NCBI GenBank assembly: GCA_028554645.1
Contig: JAQOOI010000022.1
Span: forward strand, 2,356,001 to 2,420,000
DNA from: Omphalotus guepiniiformis
Taxonomy: Eukaryota; Basidiomycota; Agaricomycetes; Agaricales; Omphalotaceae
Reading direction: 5' to 3'
DNA: 64,000 nucleotides
Of the stretch, positions 24,454-34,486 are shown one piece after another (within the stretch, counting starts at the first letter, position 1; every line of letters starts with the position of its first letter). Both the position numbers and the translations under genes were made by a program. The notes under the pieces were generated by a model that saw only the letters and a list, made by a program, of their open reading frames with translations, ran no database searches and had not been told where the DNA came from.

Positions 24454-24634
24454 GTCGTAAATGGAAAAGATTCTAAACGTGTGTTTATGAACACTTGATT
24501 TTGCTGTTTTGCTACATTCAACATTGTATCATATCATTATGCCTTCTTTACCGTGTCTTCTGCATGTGCACTCAGTAAGACTCAGTCATTGTCAATATGA
24601 ATTTGAAAACACAGTTTTTGGAGGGGTGTGTCCT

Positions 24635-24644
24635 ATCACGTGAT
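24635..24644. promoter_or_regulatory. ATCACGTGAT palindrome upstream of RAP1
   Basis: A 10-base perfect palindrome containing a CACGTG E-box, about 70-80 bases upstream of the first recognisable RAP1 exon. See the related sites at 17867 and 59897. Confidence 0.4.
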
Positions 24645-24713
24645 GATTCAACTCTTCACCTCTAAACACTAACCATAGCTAACCCAACCTTAAACTCGGG
24701 GTACTTATGGTAA

Positions 24714-26461
24714 TTGCAGATTTCTCTGGACCCTCCGCGATTTGACCGAATATTTTTTCAGAGTCTCTTTCAAGGTATCAAATTTTTTATCCAGCAAGAA
24801 ATTGCCCCAGATATACAAGAATCTTTGAGTCGTTCTATTGCTGTGTGTTACGCCTGTCTCTACTGTTATCTGCCACCGAGTCTCATTACACGAAATTCAC
24901 TAGTCTCAAGGTGGAGAAATTAACACAAAGCCACCCAAGGAAGGCTATGTACTCGTTGACCCTAGTTCTCCAGAGGCCGAGAGTCTCCTTCAGCGCTGCT
25001 TCCGGCGGGAACGATGGGTCGTGCCTTTTACCTATGTCGAAACTTGCATAAGAGAAGGCGTACAATTGAAACCCATCTTTGTAGAAGATGGCGCGCCAAT
25101 GGGTATACATATACACGACAGCATAGCAAATCCTAAGTTTAGGGAAACTCTTTGTCGGAGAATTATGGTACGCCCTCCTCAATGTCACTATGTTAGCCTC
25201 CTACTGAAATCTATACACTGTTTGCGTAGCACTCCGCAGGAAATCCATACGCACCCATTGATGTTGCCCGCGTCATTCTCGCAGATCCAAAGACAGACGT
25301 GTTTAATGCTCTCGTCAAGCTCTACCATCTCACACCTTCGAAATATATCGAATCGCTCGACTGGGTAGAACGATGTGTTGAACGCCAAAATGTCTTGTTT
25401 ACGCCTCATGTGTTCAAGAATCCTGGCGGCAGAAGAGCAGGCGAAGAGTGAATAGCCTGTCCTACCTCTGTGAAAAGAATCTCATGCCACCTATTCCAGA
25501 CGAACACAATTCACCGAAGACGACGAGCAGAAGCTTTGTGAATGGATAGCGGCAAAAATCCCGTACAAATCTACTGGTGGGAGGACAGGCAATAAATTAT
25601 ATCAACAACTCTGTGAGATGGTATGTGGAATTTGTAACTGCGAGCCACCGAGTCATAATTCCCCAATCCCTCTCTCTAGAAATCTCACGAGAACTATGGA
25701 TGGGTCAATCGCCACACCTGGCAATCATGGCGTGAACGATACAAAAAGAATGCTGAACGTCTCGACAAAATCATCGACGCCATCGTTAGCCAAACCAAGC
25801 CTAATCCAGGTGAAAAGTGGCAGTATGGCTATGTCCGGCAATCGGAGGAGAAACCAAAGAGAAAAAGAAAACGTCCTGCCAAAGATAGTCCCGCTGAACC
25901 ACAGCTGGAAGAATTTGTTGTTGGGTCAAGTGGCGTTGGGGAAGCGATGGCTCCGAATGAACATCAAGTAACCATAACTCAAGCGATGCCACTTGAGGAC
26001 CTAGCTGGCTTGTTGCAACTTCACCCCAGTAATGCTTCAATTCCTCAACCGCACGGTGGTCCCGCAGGCGACGAAGGAAGCTCAGAGTGGAGGATCAAAA
26101 TCGGGAACGATGGACCGCCTACATGGGCAAAAAGGAAGGCAGAAGAGGATTTTGACGAAGAGCAAGACTCCAAACGGGCAAAACCTGAGTAAGGACTTTT
26201 GGTGGTTTTTTTATTTGGCCAGCATGCTGAATATCTTCCTTTTCTAGTGATAGCACCGCAGTGTCTGATGACACGCTTCAGCTAGCCGTGGCAGTGGCAG
26301 GACATGTCATAGATCAAGGATTGGCAAGTATTGCGCGAGAGACTCGCTTTACAGTGGCAGAGGTGCGGGAATACTACGACAGATGTGGCGATATGGAACG
26401 CACGAATAGACGATTCCACAGAATGCGGGAGCACCTTGCGCTTCTGCCCGACGACGACTAG
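24714..26461 (+). CDS. RAP1: Telomere protein Rap1 (BRCT + Rap1 Myb domain); exact start unresolved
   Basis: Shelterin-type telomere protein. A BRCT-like N-terminal part reads LFQGIKFFIQQEIAP, GGEINTKPPKEGYVLVDP, RERWVVPFTYVETCIREG, then a second alpha/beta unit (SLDWVERCVERQNVLFTPHV). The diagnostic Rap1 Myb domain follows across an intron: FTEDDEQKLCEWIAAKIPY, STGGRTGNKLYQQLCEM, HTWQSWRERYKKNAERLDKI. A Lys-rich linker (KPKRKRKRPAK) precedes a C-terminal helical module (AVAGHVIDQGLASIARETRF, VAEVREYYDRCGDMERTNRR) in the place of the RCT protein-interaction domain. About six exons; stop at 26459-26461. The frame at 24714 has no ATG before an upstream stop, so a short 5' exon must lie upstream, probably between 24598 and 24710. 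I could not fix it. Confidence 0.82.
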
Positions 26462-26587
26462 CATCTGTGAAAGCGCCGCGCGCGTTGTATACCTTTAGGA
26501 GTCCTCCCGTGTTATTGAAGCCTTTACAAAAGTTCTGTATCATTGACAAACGCATTAATCTGATATAGAGATTGTGCTGCTCGTAGA

Positions 26588-28079
26588 CTAAGGCATGTCA
26601 AACTCTGTAAGAAGCTTGTAGTCTGCTTCCCGTACTGGTGCAGACGGACTCTCGAAAATCTTGCGTTTCCTGAAATACAGCCAACAATTGTGCCTCGTAA
26701 GTAGTGAAATAGAATTAACACGCACTTTTCTCCTGCCGCAGCAGATGGGAATGATCCAAATAGGTCTGGATGTTTGGGGAGAGGAGATTCTGTGAAAAAC
26801 CTGGCTTTTAGAAGAGGAGGAACTGCAAAGGGTGCTTTCATGACCTACGTGAAATACGGGTGTTGTAAAGCTTCTTCCGCTGTGATTCTAAGTTCGGGAT
26901 CATACGTTAGCAGGGACATCATCAAGTCAATGCCCGCAGTTGTCAGGAATGGGAATTTCTGTCGGAGCTGAGGAAGATGAGGAGATGGAAGACTGAGAGT
27001 CTTTGCCAGAGGTAATGAGGAGTACTCCGGCCACGTGTTACTAGTGGGAGGACCTAATAGCTTGAATATCATTGAGAGAAGCTCTAATTCATTCTTGGCT
27101 TGGAATAACGGCTCTTTGAGCAAAAGTTCGGCAAATATGCAACCGACAGACCACATATCGACTGCGGTCGAATAAGTGCTGGCTCCAAGAAGGATTTCCG
27201 GGGCTCTAGAAAGCCATTATTGAACCTCCCCAGCCAGGAGCATAGTAAAGAGCGCACCGGTACCAGAGAGTAACGACAAGCTGGGTCATTCCGCCGACAC
27301 CCACTGGATCTCCGTAACGTCTAGCTAACCCAAAATCTGCAACCTTGATAGTTCCACGGTTGTTCATCAACAAATTGCTCGTCTTCAAATCACGGTGAAG
27401 AATCCAATTATTGTGACAATGTTTGACCGCAGAGAGCAGTTGCATCATCAAGGTTTTGATTTCAGACTGCAGAAAGGGCGAGGACATCAAAGTGAGGAGG
27501 GATTTGAGATCGTGCTCAATAAAGTCCATGACGACAAAAACTCTTTGACATAGAATATAACGCGGTTTCAAGCAAAATACGCATAGATGTCACGAAACGT
27601 ACGTACTGAGTCAAGGTATCACCTACTACCACCTCCCGAATGCCGACGACGTTCTCATGCCTGCAAGACATAAGAGCATTTATTTCACGTAGTGCAGTGA
27701 TGGGAAAGCCATTTTTCTCCTCGTCCAGCTTCAACTTCTTCAGAGCAACTATGTCACCCGTCTGCTTGTCCTTGGCTCGAAAAACGACACCGTACGATCC
27801 TTCTTCGATCTGATTTAGTCTCTCATAGTTATAGACGGACCGAGAGGGTATTATAGGGGGATGACGAGTTCTAGGAGGAACGTAGACGCTATGAGAGGAG
27901 AATTTGGTGGAAGTCGAAGGAGAACTTTGGGGAACAGGGGAAGGAACTGGAGACTTTGCCAACTTTTGTTTGACCCTTCGTTTTACAGGATTTACAGAAA
28001 GTGGCTGAGCATCTTCTTCGTCTGACTGCTGCCATTTTGAACGTTTTCGTGAGGGCGTCTCAGTTGTCGTCGTCGACAT
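26588..28079 (-). CDS. CDK11-like cyclin-dependent protein kinase
   Basis: Ser/Thr kinase of the CDK10/CDK11 branch, probably nuclear and linked to transcription or splicing. A basic Ser/Pro N-terminus ([15 protein letters not shown]) precedes the kinase domain. Visible elements are the Gly-loop [22 protein letters not shown] (VAIK-type Lys), the cyclin-binding helix PITALREIN, the hinge [16 protein letters not shown], the catalytic loop [23 protein letters not shown], the activation segment VTLWYRAPEILL, and [17 protein letters not shown]. The C-terminus reads [16 protein letters not shown] and ends [14 protein letters not shown]. The EHDLKSLL hinge, the R-D-L-K-T-S-N loop and the TLWYRAPE segment match CDK11 best. 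About five exons; the last intron starts at GTGCGT after AAGEK. All catalytic residues are present. Confidence 0.88.
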
Positions 28080-28119
28080 TGAAAGAGTTGAAGAAAGTTC
28101 CCAGGACTACTAGTACATA

Positions 28120-29634
28120 CTAACTACCTCGCACTTCTACTTCTAGACATTTCAATAGATGTTCATCTACCTCTCCAATTCCCCACTCTTTCTTCAACGG
28201 AGTGTCGGAGAAGAAAGGTTCTACACACACTTTTCTCATAGATATGAAAAGATCTTCCAAAATCCAAGCCAGTCTCGGACCTGTCAATTCAATTGCAGGC
28301 TCTGCATTCAGTTCCAACGCTTTGACCTGATATCCCGAGCTATCATGAGCAACAAGAAAGTCGACACCAAATAGTTCGAACGCGTTTGGAAGTGCCTGTT
28401 CAGGCTACTTGAGGGAGCTGTAGAAAATACGATCGAGTGAAATCGCATACCTGAAAATTGACAGGGTTCTCCAACGCAGCTTTGAATATACCTGCAAGAG
28501 CCTCGACCATCTGTCGCTTGATGTTGGATACGTCTTCTGCCGTCAAGACCAGGTCATCGTCAGCATCTGATTTGGAAAGTACACGACATCCAACTAGTTC
28601 CTCCAAAAGACGAACCCCCTCTTCCCCTCTATGCGTTTGAAGTGAAGTGTTGGTGAGATGAGGAGAAAGGTCGAGCGCGTCTGCTTGTCCCTCAGGCACA
28701 TTATATGGAACAGCAGAGAAGAGAGCTAAGATTCGGTCGTATAAATATAGCGTAAGTGCACCAGATGCAACGCAATAAGCTCGTATATGAAACTAGCGGA
28801 ACGTAAGGGAAAAGAAATCAAGCAGGCAAAGGCTCAGATACAGACTTTATGACCTAGAAGACGTTCTGGTTTATCGGAGCCGCCAATCAGCACTTCACGG
28901 GGATCGAGTAACAAGGGATTCAAGATATATTCCTGGAAGGATACTAAGACAGATTTCGAATGACTTGTCGTTATGGCTTACTTGAATTACAAAATGTCGC
29001 AACTGCGAGGTAACAACAGATGTCGGATTGTCATCTTCCTCACTCTCGTCGTCGCTGCCTTCTTCAAATTCGATGAAAATCTGTTCAAGAGACGCACGAT
29101 CATTGAACATCCGTATGCCATTCCCTCGGTCGGCCATTCCACTGGGTAATTTCCATAAGTAAGGGTATACATGCTTGCGTTCAGTTTCCAGGTTACACTC
29201 AACGGCTTGAGAATCCACCACTTGTGTGAATTACGGAGCTCCTCTCCCAATTCCCAAAGTTCGTCAGTGAACATTTCATCGAGCTCATCAGCGAATGAAA
29301 TTTCTATTTCAAATGTGCGAGGCCAGGCGTGTTTCAGAATAGAGTTGGGGTGTTTTGTGAGATACGAAAAGATGCATCGTGATAAAAAGTGCTTTCGAAT
29401 AAGACATTTTCTGAAAGTGTAGGACGAGGATAAGACAGAGTCATGTTTAGAGTTGGTGAGCTCATGTTCAATGTCGTCGTAAGTAGACCACTGCAACAAA
29501 CGAGAAACGTGAGTTGCATCAGGCAGCGAAGACACTAAAACAGGAGAAGGAACAGAAGAAAGCAGAGCATTCTTAACCAAAGATTCGGTGAAAGGAGCAG
29601 TAGGCCAGGAAACAAATGCCGTGAAGGAGCTCAT
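28120..29634 (-). CDS. Tubulin-tyrosine-ligase-like (TTL domain) protein
   Basis: ATP-grasp enzyme of the TTL family; related yeast proteins include the P-body protein Pby1. The ATG at 29634 opens a ~190-residue N-terminal region. The TTL core then shows WWILKPGMADRGNGIRMF, where the intron between LKP and GMADRG is confirmed by phase. Further elements are FVIQEYILNPLLL, FHIRAYCVASGALTLYLYD, the nucleotide-loop signature HLTNTSLQTH, and the C-terminal FELFGVDFLVAHDSSGYQVK and ALELNAEPAIELTG, which hold the conserved D, E and N metal-binding positions. It ends LLKCLEVEVRGS. About six exons. The family ligates amino acids to protein C-termini; the substrate in fungi is unknown. A transposon lies 95 bases upstream of the start. 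Confidence 0.85.
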
Positions 29635-29721
29635 AAAGAGAAATCAGAAATTAGCAGGCCAAAGCCGAAGTGTATTCCATTTCTCACGATCACGTGTCAT
29701 GGAAATCACAGAGTAAGTAGA

Positions 29722-29729
29722 GTCGGAAA
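29722..29729. repeat. Target-site duplication, left copy (GTCGGAAA)
   Basis: GTCGGAAA directly abuts the left terminal inverted repeat and recurs exactly at 32325-32332 beyond the right one. The neighbouring bases differ, so the duplication is 8 bases. Confidence 0.85.
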
Positions 29730-29811
29730 CGGGGGGCGACCATAGGAGATTGCCGAAAATATCAACCCCTCGAGAGGTGTCGTGAGAATTTAGGACGGCA
29801 GGTGATCGGCA
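29730..29811 (+). repeat. Left terminal inverted repeat
   Basis: 82 bases, nearly identical to the reverse complement of 32245-32324. Similarity fades after the GATCGGCA block, although a weak TCGCTTAT-like match continues inward. Confidence 0.85.
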
Positions 29812-30478
29812 ACTGAGCGACGTGCTGATGATTGCACTCCGATTTTCGCTTATCATCTAGTGCTCAGCACCCGCTCAGCACTGAAGCTAGTGCATAAAAC
29901 AGTCAACGCGTCGCATTGTCTGACCTCGCTGTAGTTTGGTGTATATGAAATATGATAATATCTGCTCATCTCCTTCATCGATCCTGTTGTGCCAGCTTCA
30001 ATGGAATCCACAACACCCAAACACCACTCAAAAAAACCGGCACGTATACCAGGACCAATATTGACTCCAGATAGACGGACCATCATCCCTCATCTAAACG
30101 AGGACACCAAACAAAGCCTCAGGTTCAGTGCGAAGCCTGCGATAAGAATATATCCTTACCTCAAGGTCATCCCTCACCTTATTTTATACATCGTAGATCT
30201 CACAGATGTAGAGAGGGAACCGAGAACCTCGGCCGCGTTTGGATTTCCCCAGACAGTGCATTCAGCAGTCCGGCCCCATCTTCCGGAATGTCTTCTCCAT
30301 CTCTAAGTCGGTCATCAAGCACATCCTCCCTTGCATCTTTTATATCTCAGTTCCAGTTATCGGATGCCATAAAATCCAGTCAATTTATGTTCTGGTGTAG
30401 TGGTCCAGTGGAAGGGCTCAGTGTATAGCTCTTATCCGATTGCGATACATGACCTCAAGAACTTCCATGGGAACCTGC

Positions 30479-31938
30479 AGCTTTCATGAAAGATGAGATA
30501 TGCTCATCCTTCGGTCCCAGGACTGTTCTGGATCCGGCTATGATTCTACTCGCAATGCTCCAACTTGCACTTCCTGTCAAGGTCTTGTACATACCAGACG
30601 ATTTCAGGAGGTGCAGATGCGAGCTGAGAAAGCTAGCGCACATACTCCGCACATGTACCTCTCTCATAGTCAACTTACTGGGTTACTAGGTGATTACCGT
30701 GAAACAAGTGTCAAGCTCCGAGCTCAGGTAAAGTCTTTCTTCATCTACAGTGGAGGTCAAGTTGGTGAATGATTAGAACACTTGGAGTGTAGGTTCAGAG
30801 TTTCCAGAAACATTCAGCTACAATTCGCCAGAAGGTCGATGATCATAAACGTATCTTGATGCTTTTAGCCACAAATGATGTCACCGGACTTCGCCGCCAT
30901 CTTAATACAGCACTTCGTTGGGGCGCAAGTGCTCGTATGGTTTGTGTACGTCTGGAACGGGCAATAGATAGCCCTGAGCTCAACTCGTGGCCATTTCACG
31001 GAGTGCGATCTTGATAAGGCACTTATGGCCAAAATCATTGGTGGGACAGGTGAGATGATACATAGATGTCTTGCTTCAGGTGACTTACGGATTAACCCAG
31101 GGGAGTATCTAGGAAACTCAGAGAAGGCCAGCAAGAATCTAATAACCCGCCGCCAAACTAATGCTAGACTTTCCAGGTCAACGAGTAATCCCGCTTGCAC
31201 CCTCTATAGTCTCTGCTAGTGACTTACCACAAACGATCACTTGGAGCTTGAGGCATCATGATCTTCTTGAAGCGATGGATAATTTGCGGAAAGATTTGGG
31301 ACCGATACACGATGGTATGATGGACGACGAGCCTCTCTCATACAGATGAAGAACCCCGCACTTCCATACAAGAAGCCAGACCTCGAACATTCAGATCTGC
31401 AGTTCCCGGTTCAACTCTCAACACTACGATTATCCACGACAAGTCCTCTACGGAAGCCAACCGAGTCTGTATCATGCCAGCTTTGTGGTAAATCAATTCA
31501 AATCTTGAGAATGCGTGCTCACGTTGGAAGGCATCTACTCTGCGCGGCTCGAGGACTTGACGAAGATGGTCTTCTTAGGGAGATCGGAACCTGGCCGTGT
31601 GGTTTTTTGCGGACTTGATGGGTGCCTCACGGAACTAGTGGTCATGAAGTCAGGTTCAACCAAAAATCAACTCTAATTGCCCTTACCGCTATCCTAACAT
31701 GCGACTCAGCACCGCGCGGGAGTACACCGAGTCATCTCCCTGCACAAATATCCCTATACATTGTCCCCTGTGCCAGAAATCAGCCAATGGTCAGCCAAAG
31801 TGCACAATTTGGAAGTATAATGCACTCAGTCACTTGCTCACCTCCCATACCCAGTCTAATGATGAAGCCGAGGTCATCAAGATTCCAGGAGAGCTCCTTG
31901 TCGAAATATCATCTCTAAGCGTGAAGAACGCGCACTAG
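30479..31938 (+). pseudogene. Decayed cysteine-rich (CxxC / zinc-finger-like) transposon gene
   Basis: Frame fragments on the plus strand read like one spliced protein with breaks. First comes an N-terminal CTSCQGLVHTRRFQEVQMRA with a coiled-coil-like stretch. After an intron (GTAAAG...TAG) follows KVDDHKRILMLLATNDVTGL and RRHLNTALRWGASARM. Stop codons and frame changes come next, then C-terminal CQLCGKSIQILRMRAHVGRH, GTWPCGF, and SPCTNIPIHCPLCQKSANG with IWKYNALSHLLTSHTQ. The Cys/His spacing suggests zinc-binding modules (C2HC/C2H2-like). The pattern resembles large families of uncharacterised Agaricomycete proteins associated with transposons; that is from memory and not checked. The middle that would carry a catalytic core seems deleted, since the whole element is only 2.6 kb. 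Confidence 0.6.
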
Positions 31939-32244
31939 GAGTGTCTGAAGATTTGACGGAAGTGTATAGAAGGGATCACGACATCCCAAGTAGCGATGGA
32001 TTGAGGTGTTAGAGGAGGAAATGAGGCAGGGATTGAAGAGAGACCGGTCCATCACAATAACTCAGCCAGACTTAGGTAGCTCCAGAGAAACAGGGCAGTT
32101 TAAAGATAATCTCTTTCGTTGTATTAGTCGTACTCATTACACGTCGTTAAAGCCCAGATGCGTAAGAAGGAAGTGAGCAGAACGAGAGAACGCGACGAGA
32201 ACGCGTAAGCGATAAACGACATGCCGGACAGACTGCCGCTAGGC

Positions 32245-32324
32245 TGCCGATCACCTGCCGTCCTGATTTCTCACGACACCTCTCGAGGGGTTGATATTTC
32301 GGCAATCTCCTATGGTCGCCCCCG
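32245..32324 (-). repeat. Right terminal inverted repeat
   Basis: 80 bases in inverted orientation to 29730-29811. It ends with ...TATGGTCGCCCCCG directly before the right target duplication. Confidence 0.85.
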
Positions 32325-32332
32325 GTCGGAAA
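32325..32332. repeat. Target-site duplication, right copy (GTCGGAAA)
   Basis: Exact copy of 29722-29729. The MMM1 start lies 76 bases further on. Confidence 0.85.
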
Positions 32333-32408
32333 TACGCTTTAGTTTTTCCAATTTATTTCGAGGCGCCGTCCTGGCTTTCCTCTTCTTCCCTTCCATCTCG
32401 CCCGCAGA

Positions 32409-33530
32409 ATGGGAAGCAACTATGTTTTCACTCTTCAGCCAACGTTCACTCAGGGTCTCATTCTCGGTCAGCTCTCTATCCTCGTTCTTCTCGTTCTCAT
32501 CTTCAAATACCTCTTCCTTGACTCTACGAAATATCCTTTTGAGAGCACTTCTTATCATCCAAGGGTCAACAGTGATTCGATGCTGCGAAACCAAATGCTA
32601 GGTTCTCTAGGATCAGAACAGGAAAAGTTGAATGCGGCGCATGAGTCGGCAGAGTGGTTGAACTCGCTTTCGCAGCAAGTATGTATTGTCCCCGTGTTTC
32701 ATTGCCAACGAATAACGTTTCACGCTACTACAAGATCGCAGATGTATATAGGTCCAAACTCCGGGATGACCTGCCTGGTCTTGAAGGAGATGAAGTCGCT
32801 CGTAAACGGGTCGAAGACTATGCGAATAAAATTCGGCCGTCTGGTTTTCTCGTAGGCCATCTATCATCTCCTCTGGGACATTCAACACCTTGATATCTTT
32901 TTCTTACTCTACCAGGACCGCATCGTAGTTCACTCTGTCGATTTGGGGTCCTCAGCACCCCATCTGAGCAACGGTCGCCGAACGCGTCCTTCACCTCATC
33001 CCCATATATCCGCAAGTCCTTTTATTTTCAACAGAGTGTCTCAACTCAAAGTTCGTTTTCCAGGAAGTCGAGTTCGACCTTGAGTATCTCGACTCTGTTT
33101 CCGTCTCATTATCAACATCCTATCTATTCAACTACCCGATGCCATTGTTTGCGCGGCTTCCTGTGTCGCTCACTATCTCGCTGTCAATTTTCAAATCCTC
33201 GGTAACTGATATCCAAATATTCAGCCTTGTTACGAGTTATTCAATCTTTGACTACAGATTACGATTACCCCTCCCTTGCCAAATGCTCCTGCACCCGTGT
33301 TAACCTTCTCCATTTCTCCAAATTTCACACTAGACCTCGGGACCTCGTCTCTCATGGGTAGCCGTGCAAAGCTCGCAAATGTTCCCAAGCTTCATGAACT
33401 GATACAACACCAAGTACATCGCGTTCTTGCCTCACGAGGGACGTGGAAAGTAGTCTTACCTGGGTTGGCAACTGTGGCAGAAGCAAAACAAGAGATTCAG
33501 AAGGATATGGCGGAAGGGATGAAATCATGA
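32409..33530 (+). CDS. MMM1: Maintenance of mitochondrial morphology protein 1 (ERMES subunit)
   Basis: ER-anchored subunit of the ERMES complex that tethers ER to mitochondria and moves phospholipids. The N-terminus faces the ER lumen (MGSNYVFTLQPTFTQGL) and is followed by one membrane span (ILGQLSILVLLVLIFKYLFL). The cytosolic SMP lipid-binding domain shows ESAEWLNSLSQQ, IADVYRSKLRDDLPGLEGD, VARKRVEDYANKIRPSGF, VVHSVDLGSSAPHLSNGR, LFNYPMPLFARLPVSLTISL, LDLGTSSLMGSRAKLANVPK and LHELIQHQVHRVLASRGTWK. Five exons or so. The first intron ends in ACAAG so that IADVYRS follows SQQ. The splice around 32970-33065 is not fully resolved. About 300 residues, slightly short of the family average. Its promoter was interrupted by the transposon at 29730-32324. 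Confidence 0.9.
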
Positions 33531-33667
33531 CCACCTATATATTACGCTTTGTATATATAATTATAATGATGCTTTATTCAGTGTAGTACACCAAGCTTTC
33601 TGTATTTGCTGAGACGTTATTAATATAATACTGGTTGTATACACTTTGAAAATGTGTGTGTGTATGT

Positions 33668-34448
33668 TCAGATACCAATTTCATCTAACCACTGTTCGAT
33701 TTTTAGGAAAGCTTCCTGCCCTTGAACGTCACCAACTACCAATCTATCCACACCAGGGTCTTGCGCCAGTCTGTTTTGGGTTTGCAATACATCCATTTCC
33801 TGGGGAGTTGCCATAATAGCGAGCGGAAATTTGGGCTCAAAATCAAACTCGGGCAGGGAAGTCGGCAACAGATGCTTGGGTACAGATACGTTGGAAGATG
33901 GGGGTGAAATGAGAACCAGTCCGGTGGCAGGATGGGAAGAGATGTAGGTCTGAGCGATGAGGCACGCCGCTCCTTGTGCAAAGATGACGGGAGGAAAAGG
34001 AATGAAGGATGACCGAACGACACCCTGGAGTTCTGTTTAGCCCAACAAATGCTCAGCGAAAACATGTATTAGCGTGCCCATAAAACCTACCCGACTCAAA
34101 GTGCTGCATCACACTGGTTGACTCATTGCCAAAGTCGCATGGCGAGGGTAGGTCGGCGTCCAGGGTAGTGAAACCTTTCTCGGTGAACATTTCAGCCAAG
34201 ACAGTAAGCCTAACAAGGTTTAGAAATGCCGTGTATCAAGAGTCGGGCTGTGTTGTAGTTCACCATTTGGAGGAGGACGACTTGTCCCATCCAGTCGCAG
34301 ATACGAATACAAGAGGAGTAGGTACTAGTCTTGGAGCAGAGCTTGAAGGATTTCGAAGAACAAAAGATGATAAACGAGCAATTTGAGATTTCGAAGAGAG
34401 TATTGAAAACCGAGGAAATGGTTGTAGCAGTAGCCGTGAAGAAAACAT
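33668..34448 (-). CDS. Alpha/beta-hydrolase-fold-like mitochondrial protein
   Basis: About 215 residues in three exons. The N-terminus (MFSSRLLLQPFPRFSIL...) is rich in Arg, Ser and Leu and lacks acidic residues, as in a mitochondrial presequence. The rest follows an alpha/beta-hydrolase order: TPLVFVSATGWDKSSSSKW (first strand and loop), LTVLAEMFTEKGFTTLDAD, FPPVIFAQGAACLIAQTYI in the nucleophile-elbow place, GLVLISPPSS, then FEPKFPLAIMATPQEMDVLQ and a final helix IEQWLDEIGI. The usual G-x-S-x-G nucleophile is replaced by AQGAA, so catalysis by the normal mechanism is unlikely. The second intron ends AAACAG so that ELQGVVRSS follows HFES. Function unknown. Divergent from RPB8, with 38 bases between start codons. 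Confidence 0.68.
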
Positions 34449-34486
34449 TTCAGTTTGTTTGGCGTCTCCTTCAACTTCCGCCCACC

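Larger units (their letters stand above)
29730..32324. mobile_element. Non-autonomous or decayed class II DNA transposon, 2595 bp
   Basis: The element has terminal inverted repeats of 82 bases (29730-29811) and 80 bases (32245-32324). They differ by two single-base length changes in homopolymers and two substitutions. A perfect 8-base direct repeat flanks the whole. Termini begin CGGGGG(G)CGACCATAGG. An 8-base duplication is made by hAT, P, some Mutator-like and Kyakuja-Dileera-Zisupton (KDZ) elements; the long repeats argue against classical hAT. KDZ elements are common in Agaricomycetes and are the favoured guess, but no transposase core is readable. The interior holds a broken cysteine-rich gene on the plus strand. 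The high identity of the two ends suggests fairly recent insertion. It lies between the divergent TTL-like and MMM1 genes. Confidence 0.85.

Noticed and set aside
30390..30450. tRNA-like start (GGTGTAGTGGTCCAGTGG)
   Set aside because: It recalls a D-arm sequence, but I find no matching acceptor stem, anticodon arm or T-loop within 90 bases. It lies in the decayed transposon.
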